Origin: Cyanobium gracile PCC 6307 | Lineage (GTDB): Bacteria; Cyanobacteriota; Cyanobacteriia; PCC-6307; Cyanobiaceae | NCBI RefSeq assembly: GCF_000316515.1 | Contig: NC_019675.1 | Location: 124,001-188,000, forward strand | Direction: 5' to 3' | Length of the DNA stretch: 64,000 nucleotides | Shown here: positions 37,795-47,780 of the stretch, in pieces | How positions within the stretch are numbered: the stretch's first letter is position 1 | Layout: every line of letters begins with the position of its first letter | Notes under the pieces: model-generated | What the model was told of the DNA's origin: nothing | The model's database searches: none | Seen by the model: only the letters and a program-made list of their open reading frames with translations | Program-made: the position numbers and the translations under genes

Positions 37795-38001
37795 TCATGG
37801 CCCATCTTTATCGCCCTCGGGGGGAAACAGTTGCCGTTGGTCCAGATCCAGTTCTGCTCGGACGGATCGTGTCCCTTGTTCTGCTCGATCGATCGCCGCA
37901 GCCGTCTGACCGATGCAATCGAGCAGTTGCCCGCTGATCGGAGCCAGCTCTCGGCAGAAAGTGGCAATCGTGGCCCAGAAGTTGGGTTCGTAGGAAGTCA
38001 T
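37795..38001 (-). CDS. 68-residue hypothetical protein
   Basis: A soluble helical protein by appearance (TSYEPNFWATIATFCRELAPI, then LLDCIGQTAAAIDRAEQG). Codon choice looks natural and the ATG at 38001 is the first Met of the coherent part; a longer frame starts at 38082. No homologue recognised. It is the only plausible gene between 37608 and 38380. Confidence 0.45.
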   Translation of the reverse strand: MTSYEPNFWATIATFCRELAPISGQLLDCIGQTAAAIDRAEQGTRSVRAELDLDQRQLFPPEGDKDGP

Positions 38002-38179
38002 GGATAGGAAGGGCACCGCTTGGGCGCTGAATGGTTTTGGAAAGAGTTGGTTGGGGATTGGTCCCTGGGGTGGGCTCGCCAACTGATGCAGCCTCAGCAG
38101 TGACTTGAAGCGCTGGACGACAGAAGCCTGACGCGGCTGACGTGCTCGGGGGCAATGGGCACCGCCGCCAAGCCCCAGG

Positions 38180-38189
38180 TGGTTAACCA
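38180..38189. repeat. TGGTTAACCA palindrome 5
   Basis: Exact copy 28 bases after a GTGCTCGGGGG repeat (38142-38152), downstream of the DUF932 gene. Confidence 0.6.
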
Positions 38190-38380
38190 GCTCCAGAGCG
38201 CCAGGAGCTACGGGCTCGGGCGAATAGCGGCAGACATGCCAGCATCATGGGGCGCCAACGGTCGTCACACCGCCGCTGGTGTGGACAACCCGGGCAAGGA
38301 GTTCAGAGCCCTTGCCCATTTCCTCTTCCGTCTTCACACCACCCCCGGCGATAGGCCCCCCTCCTGGCCGCAGGCCGCCC

Positions 38381-39397
38381 TCAGCTGCAGGTTGCCGCCA
38401 GCGCAAGCTCATGGGCCTGGGTGAGGGTTGCGGCAGCTTTGCCAAACCAGAGCCCCTCCAGCCGCTGGCGGGCCGCCTCGATCGGATCCCTCGATCGCCC
38501 AGCGTCATGGCTCAGATGCTCCGTCACCGCTTGGTAGGCACCCCACATCGAGCCCTGCACGCCGGGGATGTCACTGCCGATGGCCTGGCCTTCGAACTTT
38601 GCGGAGAGACCCTCCCAGGCGGGGAGGTCCTCCAGTCGACGGGGCCGACTTGTCGACGCATCGCCCCGACGGTCATTGATGCTGCCTCGCAGCTGGTCAG
38701 CAAACAGGGTTTCGACGTAGCGGCGGAACTGCGTGGCAGTGCACGGCGCGGCGGCCATGGCGCGGAGTTCGGCCAGGCCACCGGTGAACTGCTGTCGCTG
38801 GAGGTCGATCAGCTCTGGTAAGTGGCTGATCAAAGCATTCGCGTTTCTGGTATGGCGGATGCGGCAGCCCTGCTGCCTACGGCTCCGGGCGGATGCCAGC
38901 CCCAGGGCAGCCGAGAGGGTGTTCTGACACACCACCCGTATGGGGGAGAAGAACACCGAGAAGGCGATCGTGCCGTCATGGCTGGTGCAGCCCACCAGGT
39001 ACTGGTTAACCGGATCGCCGGGGAGGACCTCCCCTTCTGATTGACGCACACGGGCCGTGAAGGTCACCTTCTTGCCGCCGGCCAGCACGCAGACCGCGTC
39101 CATGACCGCGTCGCTGTGGAGGGCTTCCGCTACTCGGATCAGCTGCTCGTTCTGGACGATCTCATAGGTGGAGTTCATCACCGAGAGGACAGCGCCGGTG
39201 TCGGTACGGCTGATCGCCTGGTACCCGTCGATCGGACGCATGTCGGCGTCGTAGATGGGGCGGCTAGCGAGATGGAAATCGGCGCCCCCGAGCCGGAAGG
39301 CTTCACGGGCCGGCAAGGTGCCGTCCAGGACCAGGCCAAGGCGGTGCCAGGCGGGCTGGCTGTGCAGGAACACGCCAGAGCTGAATTGATGGGACAT
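38381..39397 (-). CDS. DUF932 phage/plasmid-like protein
   Basis: 338 residues, usual for DUF932/TIGR03299 proteins. Matching parts: PAWHRLGLVLDGTLPAREAFRL, VMNSTYEIVQNEQLIRVAEAL, GGKKVTFTARV, and the core VFFSPIRVVCQNTLSAAL followed by IRHTRNANALI. The C-terminal third (MWGAYQAVTEHLSHD) is also typical. The family is common on plasmids and phages and has no proven activity. It lies at the end of a minus-strand cluster, separated from the OB-fold gene by an intrinsic terminator, so it has its own transcript. A TGGTTAACCG variant (39003) lies in the coding region. Confidence 0.88.
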   Translation of the reverse strand: MSHQFSSGVFLHSQPAWHRLGLVLDGTLPAREAFRLGGADFHLASRPIYDADMRPIDGYQAISRTDTGAVLSVMNSTYEIVQNEQLIRVAEALHSDAVMDAVCVLAGGKKVTFTARVRQSEGEVLPGDPVNQYLVGCTSHDGTIAFSVFFSPIRVVCQNTLSAALGLASARSRRQQGCRIRHTRNANALISHLPELIDLQRQQFTGGLAELRAMAAAPCTATQFRRYVETLFADQLRGSINDRRGDASTSRPRRLEDLPAWEGLSAKFEGQAIGSDIPGVQGSMWGAYQAVTEHLSHDAGRSRDPIEAARQRLEGLWFGKAAATLTQAHELALAATCS

Positions 39398-39438
39398 GGG
39401 GAATCGCTGCGGCCGGTAGGCCGCCGCCAGAGAGGACA

Positions 39439-39468
39439 GAAAAAAGCCGGCCTCACAGGGAGACCGGC
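39439..39468 (-). terminator. intrinsic terminator before the DUF932 gene
   Basis: On the minus strand GCCGGTCTC and GAGGCCGGC form a 9-bp stem (one G-T pair) with a loop of about 5 bases, followed by TTTTTT. It ends the transcript of the OB-fold gene. Confidence 0.75.
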
Positions 39469-39512
39469 AATTGCTGGGGCGGGGCTCACACCCGCCCGCC
39501 CGTTTGAACGGA

Positions 39513-39815
39513 TCAGCTTTCAGGGGGTTTGGGCGGTAGGTGGATCCGATCGGCCACCAGGCGGATGCCGCAGTGGTTGCCGCAGAGGCGCCCCGAGGCC
39601 GCCAGCCGCATGCCTGGTGTGGCGTTATCGCTGAGCTCCTGGGCCTGCTTGCCCCAGACCTCGATCAAAAGGGAGAACCCGCCGGCGGATTCCTCCTCCC
39701 AGCGGGGGGAGACTCCGGAGACCATCAGGAGCACCTCAGCGCGGATGGCGCCGCAGTCGAAGAAGGTGAGCTTCACCGGGTGGGGGGCCTTGCCGGTCAG
39801 GACGGTGACATTCAT
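39513..39815 (-). CDS. OB-fold / SSB-like protein
   Basis: 100 residues starting MNVTVLTGKA, the usual opening of single-stranded-DNA-binding proteins. Strands follow in the order of an OB fold: PVKLTFFDCGAIRAEVLLMV, FSLLIEVWGKQAQELSDN, and MRLAASGRLCGNHCGIRLVADRIHLP. The acidic tail of true SSB is missing, so it may be a specialised island variant. Its ATG overlaps the stop of the upstream gene (ATGA). A ssDNA-binding role alongside the island's replication helicase is inferred. Confidence 0.7.
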   Translation of the reverse strand: MNVTVLTGKAPHPVKLTFFDCGAIRAEVLLMVSGVSPRWEEESAGGFSLLIEVWGKQAQELSDNATPGMRLAASGRLCGNHCGIRLVADRIHLPPKPPES

Positions 39816-40162
39816 GGCTTATGGGCGCCGTTGGGGCAGCAGGCAGGGGAATCGAGGAAGGAGAAGACCTCTTCCAGGTCCTCGGCGCTGGGCGCTGGCA
39901 CGCTGACCGGATCGAGGGGGCCTGCCGGGAGGTTCATGCCGGCCACGGGGGCGGCGTGGCCGCCGCTGGCGTGCTCGGGGATCGGGTCGACCAGGAGCTG
40001 CAGCCCGTAGAGGTTCCCGTTTTGGTGCCAGGCGATCTGATGGCCCATGGCGCGCAGGAACATGACGGCGGAGAAGATCTCGGTGTCCTGGTGCAGCAGA
40101 ACGAACGGGGGGAGGAACACACCATCGGGCATGCGGATGGTGATCTCACTGCGGAAGTACAT
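39812..40162 (-). CDS. hypothetical protein of the DUF932 cluster
   Basis: 116 residues, starting MYFRSEITIRMPDGVFLPPFVLLHQDTE. The N-terminal part looks like a small alpha/beta domain, the C-terminal part is Pro/Ala-rich. No family recognised. The ATG directly follows the T-run of a terminator hairpin (40164-40187), leaving no room for a usual leader. Either it is reached by read-through or the start lies later. It overlaps the OB-fold gene by 4 bases. Confidence 0.6.
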   Translation of the reverse strand: MYFRSEITIRMPDGVFLPPFVLLHQDTEIFSAVMFLRAMGHQIAWHQNGNLYGLQLLVDPIPEHASGGHAAPVAGMNLPAGPLDPVSVPAPSAEDLEEVFSFLDSPACCPNGAHKP

Positions 40163-40163
40163 G

Positions 40164-40187
40164 AAAAAAACCTGCGGTGGCAGGCGG
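40164..40187 (-). terminator. hairpin with T7 run just before the 40162 start
   Basis: On the minus strand CCTGC and GCAGG pair around CACC, followed by seven T and then C-ATG. It can stop transcription from the 40241-40866 genes, or act as an attenuator for the gene starting at 40162. Confidence 0.65.
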
Positions 40188-40211
40188 TGAGGGGGGCGTG
40201 GCGGAAGCAGC

Positions 40212-40221
40212 TGGTTAACCA
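40212..40221. repeat. TGGTTAACCA palindrome 6
   Basis: Exact copy between the 40241 stop and the terminator at 40187, i.e. just upstream of the 40162 gene. Position suits an operator. Confidence 0.6.
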
Positions 40222-40240
40222 GCCAGGGGGAGGCGGCCGG

Positions 40241-40492
40241 TCAGAGGGCAGGCACATCAGTGCCCTGCGGGCCGTTCTCGGGGAAGCAGAAGCGCAGGGC
40301 CTCGGCGGCCTCATCGAACGGCGGGGAGATGTCCAGCCAGGGGGAGCGGATGCGGGCAAAGGCACCGGCCGGGAAGTAGCGGGAGAGGCTGGAGTAGGAG
40401 GCGCCTCGGAGGCGGTCAGCCGGCAGGACCAGACCGGCGGTGGCGACGCCGCTGCGGGCACAGCGGAAGCGGACCTTGCAGTAGCCGCTCAT
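40241..40492 (-). CDS. hypothetical protein of the DUF932 cluster
   Basis: 83 residues: SGYCKVRFRCARSGVATAGLVLP, then LSRYFPAGAFARIRSPWLDISPP and a tail with FDEAAEALRFCFPEN. The ATG overlaps the stop of the preceding gene (ATGA). Beta-rich by appearance; no family recognised. Coupling and GC-rich codons argue for a real gene. Confidence 0.6.
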   Translation of the reverse strand: MSGYCKVRFRCARSGVATAGLVLPADRLRGASYSSLSRYFPAGAFARIRSPWLDISPPFDEAAEALRFCFPENGPQGTDVPAL

Positions 40493-40866
40493 GGCTGTGC
40501 CCCCAAAGGGGGAGCCCCAGCCGGCACAGCAGGCGGAGGCGTCAGCAGGAAGCGGTAGATGGTGCAGTCGGTGGCCAGGCAGTAGCCGGCCGCGTCATGG
40601 TGAGCCGTGAAGCCGTACTCCTCATCGGCATCGACGCAGCTGGCGGAACGGGAGGAGAAGGTCTCCTGCCACCAGGCATCTGCGGCAGCGATCTCGTCGT
40701 CTTCCAGACCGGAGGGATCGTCGTTGATGAAGTAGCAGGCCCAGTGGGTGGGCAGCAGGTAGCTGACCAGGGAGGGGTGGCGGGCATCCCGCTCGCTTTT
40801 GCTCAGGAACACGGGCTCGGGGGGGCACAGGGGGGGATCTGGCAGGTAGCAGCTGGGGGAAGGCAT
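40489..40866 (-). CDS. hypothetical protein (DUF6926-like pattern)
   Basis: 125 residues from the ATG at 40866. The frame is open to 40947, but an intrinsic terminator at 40892-40917 lies there, which decides for the later start. Recognisable parts: LVSYLLPTHWACYFINDDPSGLEDDEIAAADAWW and FTAHHDAAGYCLATDCTIYRFLL, a pattern of small phage/plasmid proteins that begin with a hydrophobic LPxxWAxxLINxDxSGL element. Function unknown. First gene of a two-gene overlapping unit. Confidence 0.65.
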   Translation of the reverse strand: MPSPSCYLPDPPLCPPEPVFLSKSERDARHPSLVSYLLPTHWACYFINDDPSGLEDDEIAAADAWWQETFSSRSASCVDADEEYGFTAHHDAAGYCLATDCTIYRFLLTPPPAVPAGAPPLGAQP

Positions 40867-40891
40867 GAAAGTCACAGCGTCAGAGGGACAC

Positions 40892-40917
40892 AAAAAAGCC
40901 CCGCTCAGCGGCGGGGC
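40892..40917 (-). terminator. intrinsic terminator upstream of the 40866 gene
   Basis: On the minus strand GCCCCGC pairs with GCGGGGC around a short loop, followed by TTTTTTG. No gene is seen directly upstream on this strand, so it would end a leader or an unrecognised RNA. Confidence 0.7.
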
Positions 40918-41156
40918 GAACCAATCCAGGCGGATTTGAACCGCCATACAGCGAAGCGCCCCCTGGTAGGGACACTGGTGGGCGCTCGCTGCGCCTTGCC
41001 TGCTACGCAGAGACCCCCTGGGGGCATGACCCAGTGGTTCTTGAATGCGTGCAGGTGGATTGGGGAGGTGGATGGATTTCGTCGGGTGTTTTTGCCCTTC
41101 TTTTCAGCTCCATCCGGTACTGGAAGCCGGTTTTGCACCGCATCCCTGGTTAACCA

Positions 41157-41166
41157 TCCTTGGGAA
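41157..41166. repeat. TGGTTAACCA palindrome 7
   Basis: Exact copy about 240 bases upstream of the terminator at 40917, on the promoter side of the minus-strand cluster. Confidence 0.6.
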
Positions 41167-42137
41167 GATGGGTAGAGGGATGGAGATCGTGCTCGATCTC
41201 GCTGCGACGACTACACCGGGCCCCAATGGGCATAGGAAGGGCGTAGCGCGTCAGGGCCGCAAGGCCCCGCAGGAGGAAGACTTAGCGTCTATTGATACTG
41301 TCCTGCGCATATATTGGCGCCTGTTGAGTGTTGGCGCAACGCTGGGGAGACTTAGTCACGGGAAGCCTGTTGACCCGCACAAAAGTGCGCACCGGCTCGA
41401 TCCGTCCTCGGGCATCTGCTGCCCTCGTCCTCCCGCTAAACCCCTCCGTCGTTTGGCCGAACGAGTATCTCTACTGGGCCGCATGCCCTGCGCTGAGCGG
41501 ACTGGATACCGTCAGGCGACTCGTCTGCACCTACCGGTTGACGTCACAGCAGCCGGTGAAGGCTGCGGATCCGCACAACATTGGGGGAGCGTTTCTATGT
41601 CATGGCGCAGCCGGATCGGCCGCTAGCAATGCTGCATAAGCGTGGAGCGCTAGTTGCGCTGATGTAGTGAAGAGGGATTAGGCTATTCGGCTCTCAGCAT
41701 CAGGGCTGTAAGCCTGACCGGTGAGGGTGAGCGACTGCGGCGCAGTCCTGTCTCATCGGTTGAAAGCAACATAGGGGGTAAGTGGCGAATAAGTCAAGCG
41801 ATTGGGGAGGACTGGGTGACTGTGACTTTGGGGATATTGAAGCTGTTGAATGAGGCTTAGAGCAGGAGGCTAGATATACAGCTATTTGTTAATGTATATC
41901 GAGTGGTCATCATCATGAAAGACACGATCAGCGCATTCGTTATCGAGTGTGCGTTATGATGCACGCCACGAAGTCACATGCTCCGGCTACTCTTCGTATG
42001 AACAGCGATCGATGAAAGGACACAGGGCTCGGGGCAGAAGCATGTCGCCAGCCTTGCGATGCCGATGTGCGCTCCAATAGAGTCTTAACTTGAAAAGATT
42101 GCGGATGACCCGGCATGAAGCACTGGGGAGCCGTGTT
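41167..42137. other. long gap without recognised gene
   Basis: About 970 bases with only short incoherent frames. The terminator at 40892 implies that some transcript comes from this side, so an RNA or leader is possible. Confidence 0.35.
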
Positions 42138-42602
42138 CTAGGCCCGCTTGGGAGTGCAGCTCGCTTCTATCGATCCTTGTGTTGGGTCCACGTCATGTGC
42201 CGAGGGCATGAACTCAATCAGGGCCAGCCGCTTCTCCATTGTCTCCACCTGCTCTGCCATCTCTGCCCACCTGGCAGCGGATTCTCGACGCTCGACTATA
42301 TGGTTCATGGTGTTGAGTATCAGCTTTGCGGCGCCTAGAGCAATCGATTCAGACTGTGAGGTCAGCAGTTCTCGGGCTTTCTTGACCGCATCGCCATATC
42401 CCTGCTGCAACTCCTTGGTTGCTTCTGACTCCAGTTGTTGCAGAGCTTCATTGACCGCGCTGACATACGCAGGATTCCGCCCCCATGACAGAAGTGTCGT
42501 GTAGCCGATGTTGAGTTCCTGAGCGATCTGGCGGAGCTGCATCCCCTCAGCCGTCATCAATACGGCCTTTCTCTGCCTGGGTTTCAGGGTTGCTGAGGTC
42601 AT
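42138..42602 (-). CDS. HTH protein resembling a small terminase subunit
   Basis: 154 residues. The N-terminal LKPRQRKAVLMTAEGMQLRQIAQEL...YTTLLSWGRNPAYVSAVNEAL is a helix-turn-helix of the kind found in phage TerS (phBC6A51-type) proteins. It is followed by a long helical segment with conserved LGAAKLILNTMNHIVERR. TerS proteins recognise phage DNA ends, and phage satellites often carry one to redirect packaging. Which role applies is not proven; no large terminase or capsid gene is present. Confidence 0.6.
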   Translation of the reverse strand: MTSATLKPRQRKAVLMTAEGMQLRQIAQELNIGYTTLLSWGRNPAYVSAVNEALQQLESEATKELQQGYGDAVKKARELLTSQSESIALGAAKLILNTMNHIVERRESAARWAEMAEQVETMEKRLALIEFMPSAHDVDPTQGSIEASCTPKRA

Positions 42603-43340
42603 AGAAGGTTCACTTCGGGTCGGATTTCGTCAGTTTCTCCGCGTATTCCTAAACATAAAAGACCCTGGACTTACGTCTTGATCCAGAGATCACCGCTCGC
42701 CGCTTCAGCATCAGCGCACTGGTTAAATCGGGTGATGAGCGGCTTGGAGAGCCAGTTGCGGATGACATGCCAGGGCTCCAAGCGATCACGGGTCAAGCTT
42801 CGAACCAGACTCTGATACCCAAAATATACCCCCGACCTGGCCTGCCGGAATCTGTCTTGGCAGGGTGGGGGGGGGGGCGGGTGGGCAGGAGTAGGGGCTG
42901 CCCTTCTGTGGCTTATCCCGCCGTGACGCTCTCGGGAGAGTGGGTTCGATCGAGCTGATGTAGTAGGTCTGATGTCACTTTTACTGCAGCATTGGCAGAC
43001 GCAATGTAGTCGAGGCAATGGGCATGAACAGACGAGTTGATCGATTCTCCAGAAGGGGTGATGCACATAGACCATATCTGAAGGACGATATAGGCGCGGT
43101 CGAGTACCTACTGTACTTGTGATCGCCTTGAGTATTGAAGGCCAGCGAGCAATACAGTGCATGACTGCATTTGGAATAACAGCCAGAACTTTTACTACAC
43201 TAGGGAAATGAAGGATGTAGTGCATAGCGACATAGGACCTATATTTGGATAATACCTTGAAGTTGTGGAGGCAGGAATGGGCATATATGTGTTCGGTTAT
43301 CCGCCGGGGTTAGGTTTACCATGACAGTGATTCTCTCGCC
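42603..43340. other. gap without gene; contains an 11-G run
   Basis: No convincing gene between the TerS-like gene and the small gene before rep. An uninterrupted run of 11 G lies at 42867-42877. This stretch probably holds promoters for the divergent units. Confidence 0.35.
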
Positions 43341-43577
43341 ATGATTCCTTCGCAAGGACTACTAAGTCACTCGATTGACACGCGATCCTCATACGCCACA
43401 CCCTGCGGCCGACGACCGATTCTCGGGGTCCGTCTTGGCAGAACAGAAATGCTGGCGCTGGAGCTGCTTTCCGCCGACTTGGGCTGCAGCAAGTCGCTTC
43501 TAGCCAGGAACCTGATCTGTTTCGGGTTGAAGCACCAGGAGCTTTTGATACATCATCAAGATGTAGTCAAAGACTGA
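43341..43577 (+). CDS. small DNA-binding-like protein upstream of rep
   Basis: 78 residues; the C-terminal half (LGRTEMLALELLSADLGCSKSLLARNLICFGL) resembles a ribbon-helix-helix or short HTH regulator. It lies 46 bases before the replication gene in the same direction, a usual place for a copy-number regulator. No exact family can be given. Confidence 0.5.
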   Translation: MIPSQGLLSHSIDTRSSYATPCGRRPILGVRLGRTEMLALELLSADLGCSKSLLARNLICFGLKHQELLIHHQDVVKD

Positions 43578-43623
43578 TCGCTATCTACTTGCACTTCCCC
43601 CTTTACTCTACACCCCTCTGATC

Positions 43624-45033
43624 ATGATGATTACCCCTCCGAACGATCCGTCACAATCCACTCCCCAGAAACTCAGTATACATCAGTCTAAAGCAGCCCG
43701 AAGCGCTGATGCCGCAACGCCTGAAACTCGGGAGAAAAGGAATAGGAGGACATTCCTGGATAAGTGCAGGGAAATCATCAAGGAGGTGACCAATCCGGCA
43801 TTGCAGTCCTTAGAACTGACGGATCTAGCGGATCGCTACGGGTACTACAAGCTGAAAGCTTCGCACATTAGAGCTCTAGTGATCAGAGACAACGAGTTCA
43901 AGCGGAACGAAGAGCTGACGTTGCTGCGGCCGAATAACTGGCAAACTACATTGTCACCAGAGGACTACATCATACCTGGTTTTCTTAGGAAGCCATCTCA
44001 GGTGATGATCCACGCCAGGGGTGGGGTGGGTAAGTCGGAGTCGGTGATGGCCCTCGCGAAAGCTATTGGAAGAGGGGAAGTCATGAACATCCGGGGGATC
44101 CAAGTGCCGTGTGTGCAGGGTAATGTCTTGTGGATCTCCAACGACCAAAGCAGGATCCGACTGGCAGCTCAGTTGACGCGGATGGGGATTGATCCTTCGC
44201 AGGGAGATGGGTGGTTTCGCCTAGTGAGTGACTGGAGGATCGACCTTCCGCAGGAGTTCAACAAGATCGTGATGGAGGTCAAGCCTTCACTGATTGTGGT
44301 GGACTCGCTGGGGTCTGTTTCCGACCTCGGGGATGCGGGGGAGAACGAGGGGGCCTATGCCGCGCCGCTCTACGACATCGCTAGGAGGAACGGGGCCACG
44401 GATTTGGAGGATGGCTTCCCGTCTGCGGCGATCATCTGGATCCACCACAACACGAAGGACAACGCAAGCTTTAGGGGCACGGATCGGCTTCTGAATGTAG
44501 TGGACGAGACCTGGGCGCTCAATGAGCTCACTGCAGAGGAAGAGGCCCAGTACGGGCGTAACAGCAGGATCTTGACCATCGGCAAGAGCCGGTTCGACCG
44601 CTCTCGGGACAGGTTGCTGGTGACCAGGGACCACAACCTGAACTACGAGATCAAGGACCTCACCCCGACGCTCCACAGGATGGGTGTGAACCGGAATGGG
44701 GAGCTCGACCCGTCGGGGGTCGTTCTGGAGGTCCTGCGGACCGCTGAGAGGCCGCTGACCAATAGGGAGGTCTGGGCCGGGGTAAAGGCGTATCTGCAGG
44801 CTGAGGGACAGGACCGGATCCCTAAGGAGGGGGCGATCAGGAAGTACCTCAATTGCTGGATCGTTGACGGGATGGTTCGGGTCGAGCCGTTGAGGGTCTC
44901 TGGGCAGAGTGGTCGACCCACCCATCTTTACAGCCTCACCCGTGTCGAGAAAAAGCAAGGAATTGGGGAAACTGATCTGAAAGATCGAGATTTATGGCCC
45001 GAATCATTTCTCGATTCTTTCGCTACTGCATGA
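43624..45033 (+). CDS. RecA/AAA_25-type replication helicase (RepA-like)
   Basis: 469 residues. A helical N-terminus is followed by the ATPase core: Walker A ARGGVGKSESVMALAKAI (about residue 135), VLWISNDQSRIRLAAQLTRMG, Walker B PSLIVVDSLGSV, and the sensor region IIWIHHNTKDNASFRGTDRLLNVVD. The C-terminal ~110 residues form a winged helix (GVVLEVLRTAERPLTNREVWAGVKAYL). Proteins of this layout are hexameric helicases of plasmids, phages and satellites. Five decayed paralogues of its C-terminus follow at 45486-50355 with an added tail that this intact version lacks (it stops at FLDSFATA). Confidence 0.8.
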   Translation: MMITPPNDPSQSTPQKLSIHQSKAARSADAATPETREKRNRRTFLDKCREIIKEVTNPALQSLELTDLADRYGYYKLKASHIRALVIRDNEFKRNEELTLLRPNNWQTTLSPEDYIIPGFLRKPSQVMIHARGGVGKSESVMALAKAIGRGEVMNIRGIQVPCVQGNVLWISNDQSRIRLAAQLTRMGIDPSQGDGWFRLVSDWRIDLPQEFNKIVMEVKPSLIVVDSLGSVSDLGDAGENEGAYAAPLYDIARRNGATDLEDGFPSAAIIWIHHNTKDNASFRGTDRLLNVVDETWALNELTAEEEAQYGRNSRILTIGKSRFDRSRDRLLVTRDHNLNYEIKDLTPTLHRMGVNRNGELDPSGVVLEVLRTAERPLTNREVWAGVKAYLQAEGQDRIPKEGAIRKYLNCWIVDGMVRVEPLRVSGQSGRPTHLYSLTRVEKKQGIGETDLKDRDLWPESFLDSFATA

Positions 45034-45404
45034 GGATCGTGAATAATGCTAACCGCGCAGAGATTTTGACTTAACTCCAATGGGCTCTCTCGCGGGAACG
45101 GACCTTCTCATTCACTGTGGTTTGCGTTTGGTCCGTTTTGCAATGATTCCGAACCAAGCACTAGTGCCCTCAAAACTATTGAGGCGGTTGCCCCGAGGGT
45201 AGTGGAACTTCCTTCACAGATGATCACCCATTTGGCAGGCGCGAGGAGCGTGTGCCCTGCAGCAAAGGGGATGGCGTTGGAGGTCCCGATTTATGGAACT
45301 AAGCAAGTACCTGAGAGCATCTCCCCGAGAACTCTGCACTCAGTGATGAGCCGGATGAGGATTTCTGGTCGAGGTTCGACTGAGTCTTCAGGATCTACCC
45401 ATAG

Positions 45405-45454
45405 ACGGAAGTAGATCTACTGCTAACGGAAGTACTTCCCCACAAGATACTTCC
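45405..45454. repeat. GGAAGTA repeats after rep
   Basis: ACGGAAGTA occurs at 45405 and 45426 and its inverse TACTTCC at 45433 and 45448. These four sites, about 370 bases behind the intact rep gene, are candidates for its own binding sites. The spacing differs from the module arrays. Confidence 0.4.
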
Positions 45455-45485
45455 ACAGCCAGCACAAGACACCTCGGCGGCGAAA

Positions 45486-46090
45486 ATGGCTTGCCCCGCA
45501 GGGACTTTACCAAAAGTCCTGAGGTCCGCAGATGAACCGCTGAAGGAGGAGGACGCAACTCAGAAGCTGCAAGAATATCTACAGGATAAGGTGCACGATC
45601 GGATCCAAAAAGTACAACGACAAGAAAGTACTCTAGCGATTGGGGGGTCGACGAGCTGGTCGCCGTCGAGGCGGTGAAGGTCTCGGGGCAAAGGGGTCAG
45701 CCCGCCAAGACGTAAAACCTCGCGTGTGCGGGGGGAGAGGGAACCTCTGTATTTATTGACTTGGACAACATAGACTCATTGCCTCGCAGGGCTTTTGAAT
45801 TCTTCCAGGGTGGGATGAGATTCGTGGATAAAACCGAATCTGAGGGATCCGTGGATTTAATCCGGACCACTTCTCCCGAGAGCGATGGCATTAAATCCAC
45901 GGATTTCTCCCCAGGCATTAAATCCACGGGGCTTGGATTTAATCCCGAACCTGTCACCGCAAAGGATCCCGAGGACAAAACCATTAAATCCACGGCCCTC
46001 TCCGCACCCCACGCGAGGGGGTGTAGAAGCCCGGTTGAGGAGGGACAGCTCTGGGGTGGCCCCGAGGGCTGGGAGATGCGGATCGGTGAC
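45486..46090 (+). pseudogene. module 1: decayed rep C-terminus with slot array
   Basis: The first part (PAGTLPKVLRSADEPL...LQEYLQDKVHDRIQK) aligns with the winged helix of the intact rep (PSGVVLEVLRTAERPL...VKAYLQAEGQDRIPK). After a frame break it reads AVKVSGQRGQP, then VFIDLDNIDSLP (gac of DLDN at 45758), the array, and WGGPEGWEM. The tail beyond DSLP has no counterpart in the intact rep. IS copy 2 ends it. Confidence 0.7.
45823..45994. repeat. slot array 1: CGTGGATTTAAT
   Basis: Six 12-base slots: direct at 45823 (9/12 match) and 45850, inverted at 45890 and 45917, direct at 45932 (11/12), inverted at 45983. Start-to-start spacing 27/40/27/15/51. Bracketed by CCTCGCGTGTG (45718) and CCCACGCGAGG (46008). 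Confidence 0.8.
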
Positions 46091-46120
46091 TGCCAGGAAA
46101 GATGACGCCCCTGCCGTTGA

Positions 46121-47204
<1,084 letters not shown>

Positions 47205-47208
<4 letters not shown>

Positions 47209-47711
47209 TCCCCCTCGTCCTCGCCCCAGTAGGCCTGGATCTTTTTTGAGGCGATCAGCAGTGCCGCCGCCTCCGCCAGGGCCTTGTCCTTGCGGCGCAG
47301 CTCCTGCTGGAGCCGTTTGATCTCACGCTGGTCCTCCTGGTGCCGCTTCTGGAGGTCCTTCTGATCGGCCATCGTCAGCAGCGGCTGGGCATTGGCATCC
47401 TGGGCTGCCTGACGCCAGCGGTCCACCTGCTCGGGGAACAGGCCCCGCTCGCGGCAGTATCCACCCAGTTCAGTCGCGTTCAGCCCGGCGGTCTCCAGCA
47501 CCACCGTGAACTTGTCGGCTGGGCCCCAACCCTCGGGGTCCTTCTGGGTGGCCGGCACCACCTCGCCCTGCAACCGCCAGGCCTTCCGCCACTTGTAGAG
47601 CGTGATCACGTGGATGCCCAGCTCTGCTGAGATCTGGGCCACGCTCTGCCGGTGCGGTGGACTCATCCGCCTTCTCACATCAGCTTTGACGGCCTCGCTG
47701 TAACGGCGCAT
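47205..47711 (-). CDS. OrfA of IS copy 2
   Basis: 168 residues, identical in character to the OrfA part of copy 1, ending QAYWGEDEGD. The run AAAAAAG (complement of 47248-47254) precedes the end, as expected for a -1 frameshift into OrfB. The G-run behind it has four G instead of the five in copy 1, which keeps the frames separate. Confidence 0.85.
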
Positions 47712-47780
47712 TGCTCTGCTCCATCAAGCCCCCTGGTGGAAAAAGCGGTCAGGATGGAGAGGCGTCAACTTTCCTGGCAG

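Noticed and set aside
41167..41640. frames of 100-190 codons in the 41-kb gap
   Set aside because: They overlap each other in different frames with no coherent domain or start signal.
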